Source of the DNA: Actinomycetota bacterium
GTDB taxonomy: Bacteria; Actinomycetota; CADDZG01; WHSQ01
Assembly (NCBI GenBank): GCA_009377815.1
Contig: WHTI01000015.1
Coordinates: 1 to 35,911, forward strand
Direction of reading: 5' to 3'
DNA length: 35,911 nucleotides
Of this stretch, positions 16,160 to 23,664 are shown piece by piece (position 1 is the first letter of the stretch; the number at the start of each line of letters is the position of its first letter). The notes beneath the pieces are model-generated. The model made no database searches and was not told the DNA's origin. It was given only the letters and a program-made list of their open reading frames with translations. Both the position numbers and the translations under genes were made by a program.

Positions 16160-17269
16160 CTAGACCGCGTCGGCTTCCAGCTTCTCGATGATGGCATCCG
16201 CCACCTCAGAGGTGCCCACGGCGGTGGGATCGTCACGAGTGGGCTTCATGTCGTAGGTCACGGACTTGCCCTCGGCGATGACGGCGGAGATCGCCTTCTC
16301 GAGACGGTCACCGGCGCCGAACTCCTCGAGGTGATTCAGCAGCATGACGCCGGACAGCATCATCGCCATGGGGTTGACCTTGTTCTGTCCCGCGTACTTT
16401 GGAGCCGAGCCGTGGGTCGGCTCGAAGACGGCCGCGTCGTCACCGATGTTCCCGCCCGGAGCGACACCGAGGCCCCCGATGAGTCCGGCACCCAGGTCCG
16501 AGATGATGTCACCGTAGAGGTTGGGAAGTACCAGTACGTCGTAGAGCTCGGGCTTCTGAACGAGTTGCATACACATGTTGTCGACGATGCGCTCTTCGAA
16601 CTCGACGCCGGAATGTCCGTACTCGGACTCCGCGGTTTCCGTCGCCGTCTTGAGGAAGAGACCGTCGGAGAACTTCATGATATTGGCCTTGTGCACCGCG
16701 GTGACCTTCTTACGACCCTGCTTCACCGCATAGTCGAACGCTCCGCGAACGATGCGCTTCGAACCGGTGATCGAGATCGGCTTGATCGAGATGCCGGAGT
16801 CCTCACGGATTCGACGCGCCCCGAGGTCGGCCATGAAGTCGATCAGCTTGGCGGCTTCGGGGCTCCCCTGCTCGAACTCGATGCCGGCGTAGAGGTCCTC
16901 GTGGTTCTCGCGAACGATCACCAGATCGATGTTCTCGTAGCGGGAGCGCACGCCCGGGTACGACTTGCAAGGACGGAGACACATGAAGAGATCGAGTTCC
17001 TTGCGCAGAGCCACGTTGACCGACCGGAAGCCGGTTCCGACCGGGGTCGTGATCGGCCCCTTGATGGCGACATTAGTGTCCCTGATCGAGTCGAGCACCT
17101 GATCGGGAAGCGGTGTGCCGTACTTCTCCATCACATCGACGCCGGCATCCTGGACGTCCCAATCGAACTTCACCCCGGTCCCTTCGAGTACTCGTCGGGT
17201 GGCTTCGGCGATCTCCGGGCCGGTTCCGTCGCCGGGGATGAGGGTTACGCGATGCGTCTTGCTCGCCAT
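16160..17269 (-). CDS. icd: Isocitrate dehydrogenase, short form
   Basis: A 369-residue beta-decarboxylating dehydrogenase of the isocitrate/isopropylmalate family. The substrate site [21 protein letters not shown] contains Ser83, Asn85 and Arg89, equivalent to Ser113, Asn115 and Arg119 of E. coli isocitrate dehydrogenase, which separates it from isopropylmalate dehydrogenase. The metal aspartates are in [10 protein letters not shown]. The cofactor loop [16 protein letters not shown] has Lys291, Tyr292 and Val298 where NADP-dependent E. coli enzyme has Lys344, Tyr345 and Val351, suggesting NADP rather than NAD. It makes 2-oxoglutarate. ATG 17269 has AAGGAG 8 nt upstream. It is first in an operon with mdh and divergent from citrate synthase. 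Confidence 0.92.
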   Translation of the reverse strand: MASKTHRVTLIPGDGTGPEIAEATRRVLEGTGVKFDWDVQDAGVDVMEKYGTPLPDQVLDSIRDTNVAIKGPITTPVGTGFRSVNVALRKELDLFMCLRPCKSYPGVRSRYENIDLVIVRENHEDLYAGIEFEQGSPEAAKLIDFMADLGARRIREDSGISIKPISITGSKRIVRGAFDYAVKQGRKKVTAVHKANIMKFSDGLFLKTATETAESEYGHSGVEFEERIVDNMCMQLVQKPELYDVLVLPNLYGDIISDLGAGLIGGLGVAPGGNIGDDAAVFEPTHGSAPKYAGQNKVNPMAMMLSGVMLLNHLEEFGAGDRLEKAISAVIAEGKSVTYDMKPTRDDPTAVGTSEVADAIIEKLEADAV

Positions 17270-17340
17270 CTAGAGGACTCCTTCATCGGGTCTCGTTCGA
17301 GGATGTGACCTGCGGAAAGGCCCGCCCAGCCTACCTGGTA

Positions 17341-17357
17341 GCCTTGATACGCAAGGC
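17341..17357. promoter_or_regulatory. Inverted repeat between idh and citrate synthase
   Basis: GCCTTG (17341-17346) and CAAGGC (17352-17357) form a perfect inverted repeat with a 5-nt spacer, in the 112-bp region between the divergent idh and citrate synthase genes. It may be an operator shared by both TCA-cycle transcription units. A TAGGCT on the minus strand (17328-17333) is a possible -10 box for idh. Confidence 0.35.
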
Positions 17358-17381
17358 ATACGAGGAAAGGGTGGGCAGCCT

Positions 17382-18506
17382 GTGGCGAATGCCGGAAAGG
17401 GTCTCGAGGGCGTAGTAGCGGCGGAAACCGCGCTCAGCGACATCGACGGCCAGCAAGGCATCCTCTCCTATGTCGGCTACAGCATCCATGACCTCGCCGA
17501 CAACGCCACCTTCGAGGAGATCATCTACCTCCTCCACCATCTCGAACTACCCACGGAGTCCCAGCTGGCGAGCATCCGCGAGCAGCTCGCTCAGGAGCGT
17601 GAGCCCAACGGGTTCGTTTCCGAGCTCCTCCCGACCCTGGCCGCGAATGCAGCCCCGATGTCGATGCTCCGTACCGCCGTGTCGGCCTCTTCGGCCAAGG
17701 ACCCCGACGGCTGGGACGTCTCGGAGGCGGCCAACTACCGCAAGGCGATCCGCCTGTGCGCGGTGTTCCCCACGCTGGTTGCCTACTACCACCGCCTCCG
17801 GAGTGACGAGAAGCTGATCCCGCCGGACCCGAACCTCTCCCTGGCGGCCAACTTCCTGTACATGCTCAAGGGCGACAAGGCCGACGACGACACCGCCCGG
17901 ATGTTCGATACCTGCCTCGTGCTACACGCGGATCACACGATGAACGCATCGACATTCGCGGCACGAGTCTGCGCGGCGACCCTGTCCGACATCCATTCGG
18001 CCATGACCGCCGCGATCGCAGCGTTGAAGGGACCTCTCCATGGGGGTGCCAACGAGGCCGTCATGAAGATGATCAAAGAGATCAAAACGGCGGACAAAGC
18101 ACGCGACTACATCATCAAGAAGTTCGCCAACAAGGAAAAAGTCATGGGCTTCGGGCACCGCGTCTACAAGACCGAAGACCCGCGCGCCACGCATCTGCGA
18201 AGGATGGCCAAGGAACTCGCCGAGAAGACCGGCGACCCACACAACTGGGAGATCTCACAGGAGATCGAGAAGACCGTCATGGACGAGAAGGGCATCTACC
18301 CCAACGTCGACTTCTACGCGGCCTCGGTCTACGGCTACCTGCAGATCCCGACCGACCTCTTCACGCCAATCTTCGCGTGCAGCCGGGTTGCTGGTTGGAG
18401 TGCGCACGTGCGCGAGCAGTACGCCGACAACCGCTTGATACGCCCGGACCACGGCTACGTGGGTCCGGCTCCTCGGGACTGGACGCCGCTGTCCGACCGA
18501 GGCTAG
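17382..18506 (+). CDS. gltA: Citrate synthase (short, about 375-residue type)
   Basis: A 374-residue citrate synthase starting at GTG 17382. Catalytic residues are visible: His in LKGPLHGGANEAVM (about residue 220), His in MGFGHRVYKTEDPRA (about 259) and Asp in YPNVDFYAASVYG (about 309). The early segment GILSYVGYSIHDLA is the usual N-terminal signature. It condenses acetyl-CoA and oxaloacetate. The short form is shared with 2-methylcitrate synthases, and the sequence alone does not exclude a second activity on propionyl-CoA, but the location beside idh and mdh favours citrate synthase. Its stop overlaps the convergent small gene (CTAG, 18503-18506). Confidence 0.93.
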   Translation: MANAGKGLEGVVAAETALSDIDGQQGILSYVGYSIHDLADNATFEEIIYLLHHLELPTESQLASIREQLAQEREPNGFVSELLPTLAANAAPMSMLRTAVSASSAKDPDGWDVSEAANYRKAIRLCAVFPTLVAYYHRLRSDEKLIPPDPNLSLAANFLYMLKGDKADDDTARMFDTCLVLHADHTMNASTFAARVCAATLSDIHSAMTAAIAALKGPLHGGANEAVMKMIKEIKTADKARDYIIKKFANKEKVMGFGHRVYKTEDPRATHLRRMAKELAEKTGDPHNWEISQEIEKTVMDEKGIYPNVDFYAASVYGYLQIPTDLFTPIFACSRVAGWSAHVREQYADNRLIRPDHGYVGPAPRDWTPLSDRG

Positions 18507-18613
18507 CTGGTCCGGTGCGTCATCCAGTCGTTGCCGTCACGGCTATCCGCTCCGCTGTAGACCGCCAGCAGATCCAGCACCACCAGTACTCCGATCGCCA
18601 TCACTACCCACAT
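18503..18613 (-). CDS. Small hypothetical membrane peptide, 36 residues
   Basis: The ATG at 18613 is preceded by GGAGGGAGGG, the strongest ribosome-binding site in the region, which favours this start over the longer 60-residue frame beginning at 18685. The product is MWVVMAIGVLVVLDLLAVYS followed by the polar tail GADSRDGNDWMTHRTS: a single membrane helix with a short cytoplasmic or external tail. Similar tiny one-helix proteins occur in actinobacteria, but I cannot name a family. It is divergent from the CGNR regulator and its stop shares CTAG with citrate synthase. Confidence 0.6.
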   Translation of the reverse strand: MWVVMAIGVLVVLDLLAVYSGADSRDGNDWMTHRTS

Positions 18614-18663
18614 GGTGCCCTCCCTCCGCCCGTCTACCGGGACTTGACGCCCGGGCTCAACAG

Positions 18664-18683
18664 GAGCAAACTTGTCTTTGCTC
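18664..18683. promoter_or_regulatory. Candidate operator upstream of the CGNR regulator
   Basis: GAGCAAA (18664-18670) and TTTGCTC (18677-18683) form a perfect 7-bp inverted repeat with a 6-nt spacer, in the divergent region between the small membrane peptide and the CGNR gene. A TTGACG at 18644-18649 could be a -35 box. Autoregulation by the CGNR protein is a reasonable guess. Confidence 0.45.
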
Positions 18684-18717
18684 ATTACAAAGTACGCCCC
18701 TTTCGCTAAGGAGTCAA

Positions 18718-19266
18718 GTGGAGTTCACTAGTTACAAGGACTGCAACGTCCAGATCGCCGTGGCCCTGGTCAACTCCCACGGGGTGGCCCCCGACGCCGA
18801 GCGCCTGACCGGCCCGAAGGTGCTCAAGGACCTGCTGGACGGCTTCCGCTCGAGCTACGACGGGCCTATCACCGACGCCGACCTGGCCGACATCCGGGCG
18901 CTACGGGAACGCCTCCGCGAGGTGTTCAGCGCCGAGCCCGAGCGAGCCACCGAGATCCTCAACACGCTCCTTCACGAGAGTGGAGCGCAACCCTTCCTCA
19001 CCAACCACGGGGGGGAACCATGGCACCTGCACTTCGTCCCCCAGGGAGCCTCGCTGAAGGACTGGCTGACCGCCTACACCGCCATGGGTCTCGCGACCGT
19101 GATCGCGGAGGAGGGATTCGATCGTCTGAAGAGCTGCGCGTCGGACACCTGCAACGACGTCTTCGTCGACCAGTCCAAGAACCGATCCCGGCGTTTCTGC
19201 AGCGCCGAGGTCTGCGGCAACCGATCCAGCGTCGCCGCCTACCGTCAGCGGCAGAAGCAGGCCTAG
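18718..19266 (+). CDS. CGNR zinc-finger / ABATE-domain regulator
   Basis: A 182-residue protein from GTG 18718, with AAGGAG 6 nt upstream. The N-terminal part (LVNSHG, then helices with DADLADIRALRERLREVF) matches the ABATE domain that often precedes CGNR. The C-terminal zinc finger is LKSCASDTCNDVFVDQSKNR and RRFCSAEVCGNRSSVAAYRQR: the C-x4-C and C-x4-CGNR ligands are intact and the basic helix after CGNR is the likely DNA contact. Such proteins are presumed transcription regulators. A perfect palindrome lies upstream. Its stop and the convergent folD stop are separated by exactly TGCA. Confidence 0.9.
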   Translation: MEFTSYKDCNVQIAVALVNSHGVAPDAERLTGPKVLKDLLDGFRSSYDGPITDADLADIRALRERLREVFSAEPERATEILNTLLHESGAQPFLTNHGGEPWHLHFVPQGASLKDWLTAYTAMGLATVIAEEGFDRLKSCASDTCNDVFVDQSKNRSRRFCSAEVCGNRSSVAAYRQRQKQA

Positions 19267-19274
19267 TGCACTAG
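19263..19274. repeat. Perfect palindrome CTAGTGCACTAG spanning two stop codons
   Basis: CTAGTGCACTAG contains the CGNR stop (TAG, 19264-19266), the folD stop on the other strand (19271-19273) and TGCA between. CTAGTGCA is also the outer end of both palindromic repeat elements, so this could be an excision remnant, although a chance palindrome is possible. Confidence 0.5.
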
Positions 19275-20122
19275 CCTCCGGCGAGCATTACGGTGTTGCT
19301 GAGCAGCATCGCGATCGTCATCGGACCGACCCCACCGGGCACGGGCGTGACCTGAGAACAGATCTCCATCGCCGCGTCGAAGTCGACATCGCCCTTCAGC
19401 CCGTCTTCGGTTCGATTCATGCCGACGTCGATCACGACCGAGCCGGGCTTGAGCATCGGACCGGTGATCGCGTGCGCGCGACCGATCGCTGCGATCAGGA
19501 TGTCGGCTCGAACGGTGTGCTGGGCGATGTCGCGGGTTCCCGTGTGGCAGACGGTGACGGTCCCGTTCGCCCCCGGAGCCTTCTGCAACAGCATCGCGGC
19601 GATCGGCTTACCGACGATGTTCGAGCGCCCGACAACGACGACCTCGGCCCCCGAGACCTCGACGTTCGAGCGCATCAGCATCTCCTGGATCCCCGCGGGG
19701 GTCGCCGGAGCCACCAGCGGGTCCCCGGCCAGGAGCCGCCCGAGGTTCATCGGATGGAACCCGTCGGCGTCCTTCAGGGGATCGACCGCGACCAGCACCT
19801 TCTGCTCGTCGATGTGTTCGGGAAGAGGAAGCTGGACCAGGATCCCGTGAACGCCCTCGTTCGCGTTTAGGTCCGCGATCAACCCCAGCAGTTCGTCCTC
19901 GGGCGTGGACGACGGAAGCGGGTAATCCCAAACTTTGATCCCGACCTCGGCACAGGCTTTCTGTTTCGCCCCGACGTAGACCCTGGAGGCCGGGTCCTCC
20001 CCCACCAGGACCGTCGCCAGCCCGGGGGTGATGCCCTCTTCGGCCAGCGCGAGGGCCCGCACCTTGACCTCGGAGCGCACCTCCTGAGCCAGGGCCTTGC
20101 CGTCGATAACCGCTGCAGTCAC
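19271..20122 (-). CDS. folD: Methylenetetrahydrofolate dehydrogenase / cyclohydrolase
   Basis: A 283-residue bifunctional FolD starting at GTG 20122 with GAGGGGG upstream. Signature segments are ASRVYVGAKQKACAEVGI (catalytic Tyr and Lys), GILVQLPLPEHID, the region DPLKDADGFHPMN, the NADP-binding VVVVGRSNIVGKP, and the closing TPVPGGVGPMTIAMLL. It converts methylene- to 10-formyl-tetrahydrofolate, the one-carbon donor of PurN and PurH encoded 7 kb away. A TAGGAT on the minus strand (20162-20167) is a possible -10 box. It is divergent from the MFS pair. Confidence 0.97.
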   Translation of the reverse strand: MTAAVIDGKALAQEVRSEVKVRALALAEEGITPGLATVLVGEDPASRVYVGAKQKACAEVGIKVWDYPLPSSTPEDELLGLIADLNANEGVHGILVQLPLPEHIDEQKVLVAVDPLKDADGFHPMNLGRLLAGDPLVAPATPAGIQEMLMRSNVEVSGAEVVVVGRSNIVGKPIAAMLLQKAPGANGTVTVCHTGTRDIAQHTVRADILIAAIGRAHAITGPMLKPGSVVIDVGMNRTEDGLKGDVDFDAAMEICSQVTPVPGGVGPMTIAMLLSNTVMLAGG

Positions 20123-20192
20123 TGCGCCCCCTCGTCGCTCGCTATCTGCCTCCGACGTCGAATCCTATGGGGTGACGGCGACCTCGGGGTTC

Positions 20193-20204
20193 CTACCGTG
20201 GTAG
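20193..20204. promoter_or_regulatory. Small inverted repeat upstream of the MFS pair
   Basis: CTACC (20193-20197) and GGTAG (20200-20204) form a short inverted repeat directly before TAGATAAGG, a possible -10 region for the MFS gene at 20235, in the 112-bp gap between folD and the MFS pair. It is weak evidence for a regulator site. Confidence 0.25.
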
Positions 20205-20234
20205 ATAAGGCCTGCTGAAAGGGGGAAACGTAAG

Positions 20235-21620
20235 TTGGGGGAACGTGCCCAAGGAACCGGGGAACCCGGTTCGGGCCTGAAGATGCTCCGCCCACTGAAG
20301 ACTAGGGATTTCGCACTTCTGTGGACGGGTCTCACGGTCTCGTTGATAGGCGACGGCATGTTCTTCGTTGCGTTGCCGCTTCAGGTATTCAAACTGTCTG
20401 ACTCCGCTTCGGTCTATTCCCTGATCCTGTTGGCCTGGACGATCCCCCTCGTGCTGCTCCTGATCCCCGCGGGTGTGCTGTCGGATCGCTTCGATCGCCG
20501 GCGTCTCCTCATGCTCTCCAACACGCTTCAGGGGATCGCCATCGCGGTCCTCGGCCTGTTATCTCTAACCTCGTCGATCGAGCTGTGGCATATCGCCGTC
20601 GGTGTCGTCGTCTACGGAGGAGCCGAAGCCCTGTTCGGGCCTGCCTTCGGAGCGATCGTTCCGGACATCGTTCCCCACGACCAACTCGTCGAGGCGAACG
20701 CGCTGGACAACTTCTCGCGACCGTTCTCACTCAGGGTCGCCGGCCCTGCCATCGGGGGCCTGATCGTGGCCGTCTTCGGGATCGGGCAGGCCTTCCTGAT
20801 CGACGCGGTGACCTTCGGGCTCGCCAATATCTTCCTGTTCATGATGCAACCGCGCATCGCGCACCGCGAGGAGGGCGAGGTCATCCATCTCTCGGACGCA
20901 CGAGAGGGATTCGCATTCGTGCGAGCGCACCGCTGGTTGTGGGGCGCACTGCTGTCGTCCGCGTTCGGTCTACTGGTCTTCTACGGTCCGTGGCAGGCGC
21001 TCGTACCGCACCTCGTCACCCACAAGCTCGGAGGAAGCGAGAGCGACTTCGGTCTGGTGCTGGCGATCGGTGGACTCGGCGCGCTGAGCGCGTCGGTCTT
21101 TATCGGGCAACGGAACCTTCCGCGCCGCTCGCTGAGGACGATGTACACCGTCATGGCAGCGGGAACCCTGATGCTCACCGGATTCGGCCTCTCGTCACGG
21201 CTCTGGCAAGTGGTCATCGCGAGCTTCTTCCTCCAGGCCCTCTTCACGACCGGGATCATTATCTGGAACACGACCATGCACCGAGAGGTCCCGGGCGACA
21301 TCCTCGGCCGGGTATCGAGCCTCGACTGGCTGGTCTCCACCAGCCTGATACCGATCTCATTGGCACTTACCGGGCCGCTCGCGTCGCTCCTCGGCGAAGA
21401 CACCACCCTGATCTTCGCCGGCCTACTCGGTTCGGTCGCGATCGTTTCGTTCCTTATAATTCCCGGCGTGCTCGATCTCGACGACCCGACGCGCAAGACA
21501 CCCCCTCCTCCTCCGGACTCTCCCTCCGAGCCGGGTGATGCATCCCAGAAACACAGCGTGATCGTCCCGCCTCCTGCAACGCCGGAGTGGACCTTCTTCC
21601 CCGACGACGATCCGGAGTGA
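20235..21620 (+). CDS. MFS transporter, first of a tandem pair
   Basis: A 461-residue MFS_3-type permease from TTG 20235, with AAAGGGGG upstream; an internal ATG at 20283 is an alternative. Helix 1 begins at RPLKTRDFALLWTGLTVSLI; the loop GVLSDRFDRRRLL is motif A; FGPAFGAIVPDIVPHDQLVE and ANALDNFSRPFS follow. After about 12 helices there is a Pro- and acid-rich cytoplasmic tail of about 50 residues (KTPPPPPDSPSEPGDASQK) ending in TFFPDDDPE, which the partner lacks. Its stop overlaps the next gene (GTGA). Substrate unknown; export of a small molecule or lipid is likely. Confidence 0.87.
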   Translation: MGERAQGTGEPGSGLKMLRPLKTRDFALLWTGLTVSLIGDGMFFVALPLQVFKLSDSASVYSLILLAWTIPLVLLLIPAGVLSDRFDRRRLLMLSNTLQGIAIAVLGLLSLTSSIELWHIAVGVVVYGGAEALFGPAFGAIVPDIVPHDQLVEANALDNFSRPFSLRVAGPAIGGLIVAVFGIGQAFLIDAVTFGLANIFLFMMQPRIAHREEGEVIHLSDAREGFAFVRAHRWLWGALLSSAFGLLVFYGPWQALVPHLVTHKLGGSESDFGLVLAIGGLGALSASVFIGQRNLPRRSLRTMYTVMAAGTLMLTGFGLSSRLWQVVIASFFLQALFTTGIIIWNTTMHREVPGDILGRVSSLDWLVSTSLIPISLALTGPLASLLGEDTTLIFAGLLGSVAIVSFLIIPGVLDLDDPTRKTPPPPPDSPSEPGDASQKHSVIVPPPATPEWTFFPDDDPE

Positions 21621-22867
21621 GCCGGCCCTTCGTCGATCGGCTGGGCGTCATCCGCCCGTTGAGGATCCGGGACTTCCGTCTGTTGTGGACGGGCATGACG
21701 GTTTCGCTGATCGGCGACGGCATCTACCTGATCGCCGTTGCATGGCAGGCATACGAACTGTCGAACTCGCCGACCGCTCTCAGCCTCGTTGGCCTGTCGC
21801 AGAGTATCCCGCTGCTGGCCTTCATCCTGCTCGGGGGCGTGCTGAGCGACCGCTTCGAACGCCGTCGTCTGATGATCGTCGCGGACGTGGCCCGAGGAGT
21901 GGCCGTGGGAACGATCGGGCTGATCTCGGTCGCCGGTCACATGACCTTGCCGATCCTCGTTGCACTCGTCGGCCTCTACGGCTTCGGGCAGGCGATGTTC
22001 TATCCCGCGTTCGGCGCCATCGTGCCGGAACTCGTTCCAGCCGACCTTCTCGTTCAAGCCAACTCGCTCGATCAGTTCGTGCGGCCGTTCGCCTACGGGA
22101 TCCTCGGTCCGGCGCTAGGCGGAGCGGCCATTTCCGGCATCAGCGTCGGTGCGGCCTTTCTCTTCGACGCGGGAACCTTTGTCGTTTCCGGCATCTGTCT
22201 GTTGCTCATGCAACAACGCACCAAGCCACGGCGCGAGGAGGGCGCGCCCGGGGCGCTCCGCGAAGTGCTCCAGGGACTTCGGTTCGTACGTTCGCAGCCG
22301 TGGCTGTGGGCCACCCTGCTGTCGGCCGCCACCGCCCTCCTGATGTTCGTCGGCCCGTTCGAGGTCCTGGTTCCGTTCGTGGTCAAGTTCCAGCTCGATG
22401 GGAGCGCGGGCGACCTCGGTTCAATCTTCGCCGCCGGGGGCGTCGGCTCGATCATCGCCGCCGTGGTCATGGGACAGGTGGGATGGCCCAAGCGCTACGT
22501 GACATTCATGTACGTCTCGTGGTTCGTCGCCGTCCTGGCGGTCGCGGGATACGGCCTGATGACGGCTCTGTGGCAGGGGATGCTCATCCGCGGCGTCGCA
22601 GCCGGGCTCGCCACCGCGGGAACGATCGTGTGGGGCACGTTGATGCACCGGCACGTCCCGTCACATCTCCTCGGACGAGTGACCAGCCTCGATTGGCTGG
22701 TGTCGCTCAGTCTCATCCCGCTTTCGTTCTCGATCACCGGTCCCATCGCGGAGGTGATCGGGGCGGACACGACGCTGATCCTTGGAGGCGTCCTCGGTGC
22801 CATGGTGACGATCGCGTTCCTGTTCGTCCCCGGTGTGAGAGACCTGGAGCGCCGGGCCGAGCCCTAG
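21617..22867 (+). CDS. MFS transporter, second of a tandem pair
   Basis: A 416-residue paralogue of the preceding gene. The start chosen is GTG 21617, inside the overlap GTGA with the upstream stop; a longer frame from 21587 runs into the first gene's tail. The two align along their length: RPLRIRDFRLLWTGMTVSLI against RPLKTRDFALLWTGLTVSLI, GVLSDRFERRRLM, and FYPAFGAIVPELVPADLLVQ. They are thus a recent duplication or a functional pair. This copy lacks the Pro-rich tail. Its stop shares CTAG with the convergent Met8-like gene. Confidence 0.88.
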   Translation: MSRPFVDRLGVIRPLRIRDFRLLWTGMTVSLIGDGIYLIAVAWQAYELSNSPTALSLVGLSQSIPLLAFILLGGVLSDRFERRRLMIVADVARGVAVGTIGLISVAGHMTLPILVALVGLYGFGQAMFYPAFGAIVPELVPADLLVQANSLDQFVRPFAYGILGPALGGAAISGISVGAAFLFDAGTFVVSGICLLLMQQRTKPRREEGAPGALREVLQGLRFVRSQPWLWATLLSAATALLMFVGPFEVLVPFVVKFQLDGSAGDLGSIFAAGGVGSIIAAVVMGQVGWPKRYVTFMYVSWFVAVLAVAGYGLMTALWQGMLIRGVAAGLATAGTIVWGTLMHRHVPSHLLGRVTSLDWLVSLSLIPLSFSITGPIAEVIGADTTLILGGVLGAMVTIAFLFVPGVRDLERRAEP

Positions 22868-23514
22868 AGCGCGCGTGCCTGCGCGGCGGCGATGAGCTCG
22901 GCCACCGCGGCCTCGTCTCCTGCCTTCAACAACGAGACCGGATCCACCGGCCCCTTCACGATGTCGTCGAAGAACGCCTTACGATCCGCGTAGGTGCTCA
23001 GGTGCTCCTTCGCCCAGGGCCGAAGCTCGGCCAGCAACCCTGCCAGGCGAGCGTAGGAATCGTCGACCAGAGCCCCGATCTCGCTTCGCAAGCGTTGTGC
23101 CAGGGCGGGGCTCGCCCCGCCGGTGGAAACGGCCACCGCTAGCGGTCCGCTCCTATGCACCGCAGGAAGGATGAAGTTGCACAGGTGCTGGACATCGGCG
23201 ACGTTGACGAGCATCGAGCGAGCCTCCGCGTCATCGTGGACCGCGCGCGATACTTCGGTGTCCCCGGTGGCGGCGACGGCCAGGAAGGCGTCCTCGAGGT
23301 CGCTCGCCTCGTACGCCTTCCGGTCCCACGCAACCGAACCGGAATCGACGAGTGCGCTCACCTCGTCGCAGACCTCGGGGGCAACGACGCGGATCGAGGC
23401 ACGCGCGGCCAGGAGGGTCTCGATCTTCTCGAACGCCACCGGCCCTCCCCCAACGACGAGCACCGGACGACCGGCAAGATCGATACAGGCGAAGAACAGC
23501 TCGTTGTCGCTCAA
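22864..23514 (-). CDS. Precorrin-2 dehydrogenase / sirohydrochlorin ferrochelatase (Met8/CysG-N-like)
   Basis: A 216-residue protein that matches the N-terminal half of CysG. It starts FFACIDLAGRPVLVVGGGPV with an NAD-binding GGGPVAFEKIETLL, then an Asp-containing segment LVNVADVQHLCNFILPAV, and the helical part VSTGGASPALAQRLRSEI. It oxidises precorrin-2 to sirohydrochlorin and may insert iron to make sirohaem. The methyltransferase half is separate here (the divergent cobA). TTG 23514 is the start, overlapping the zinc-ribbon stop (TTGA) with GGGAG 7 nt upstream. It ends the sulfate-reduction operon. Confidence 0.92.
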   Translation of the reverse strand: MSDNELFFACIDLAGRPVLVVGGGPVAFEKIETLLAARASIRVVAPEVCDEVSALVDSGSVAWDRKAYEASDLEDAFLAVAATGDTEVSRAVHDDAEARSMLVNVADVQHLCNFILPAVHRSGPLAVAVSTGGASPALAQRLRSEIGALVDDSYARLAGLLAELRPWAKEHLSTYADRKAFFDDIVKGPVDPVSLLKAGDEAAVAELIAAAQARAL

Positions 23515-23654
23515 GGATCTTCTCCCAGACCCAGGAACTTCAGCTCGAAACGGCGATCGCAGGAAGAGCAGTAGAAGGCGCGCTCGTCCCCGATCGGTTC
23601 GAGCGTGGACTCGCCACAGTAGGGACAGTTGAGAGGGGCGGCGCGCTGGCTCAC
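23511..23654 (-). CDS. Small zinc-ribbon protein in the sulfate-assimilation operon
   Basis: A 47-residue protein from GTG 23654, 10 nt after the cysH stop and preceded by GAGG. It has two CxxC pairs 16 residues apart (NCPYCGESTLEPIGDERA and FYCSSCDRRFE), a rubredoxin-like zinc ribbon and little else. The overlap with the Met8-like gene (TTGA) shows co-translation. I recall small unnamed proteins in similar positions in streptomycete sulfite/APS reductase operons, so it may be a conserved accessory factor (metal or iron delivery, or a redox partner), but no function is established. Confidence 0.75.
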   Translation of the reverse strand: MSQRAAPLNCPYCGESTLEPIGDERAFYCSSCDRRFELKFLGLGEDP

Positions 23655-23664
23655 GCCTCGGTGC

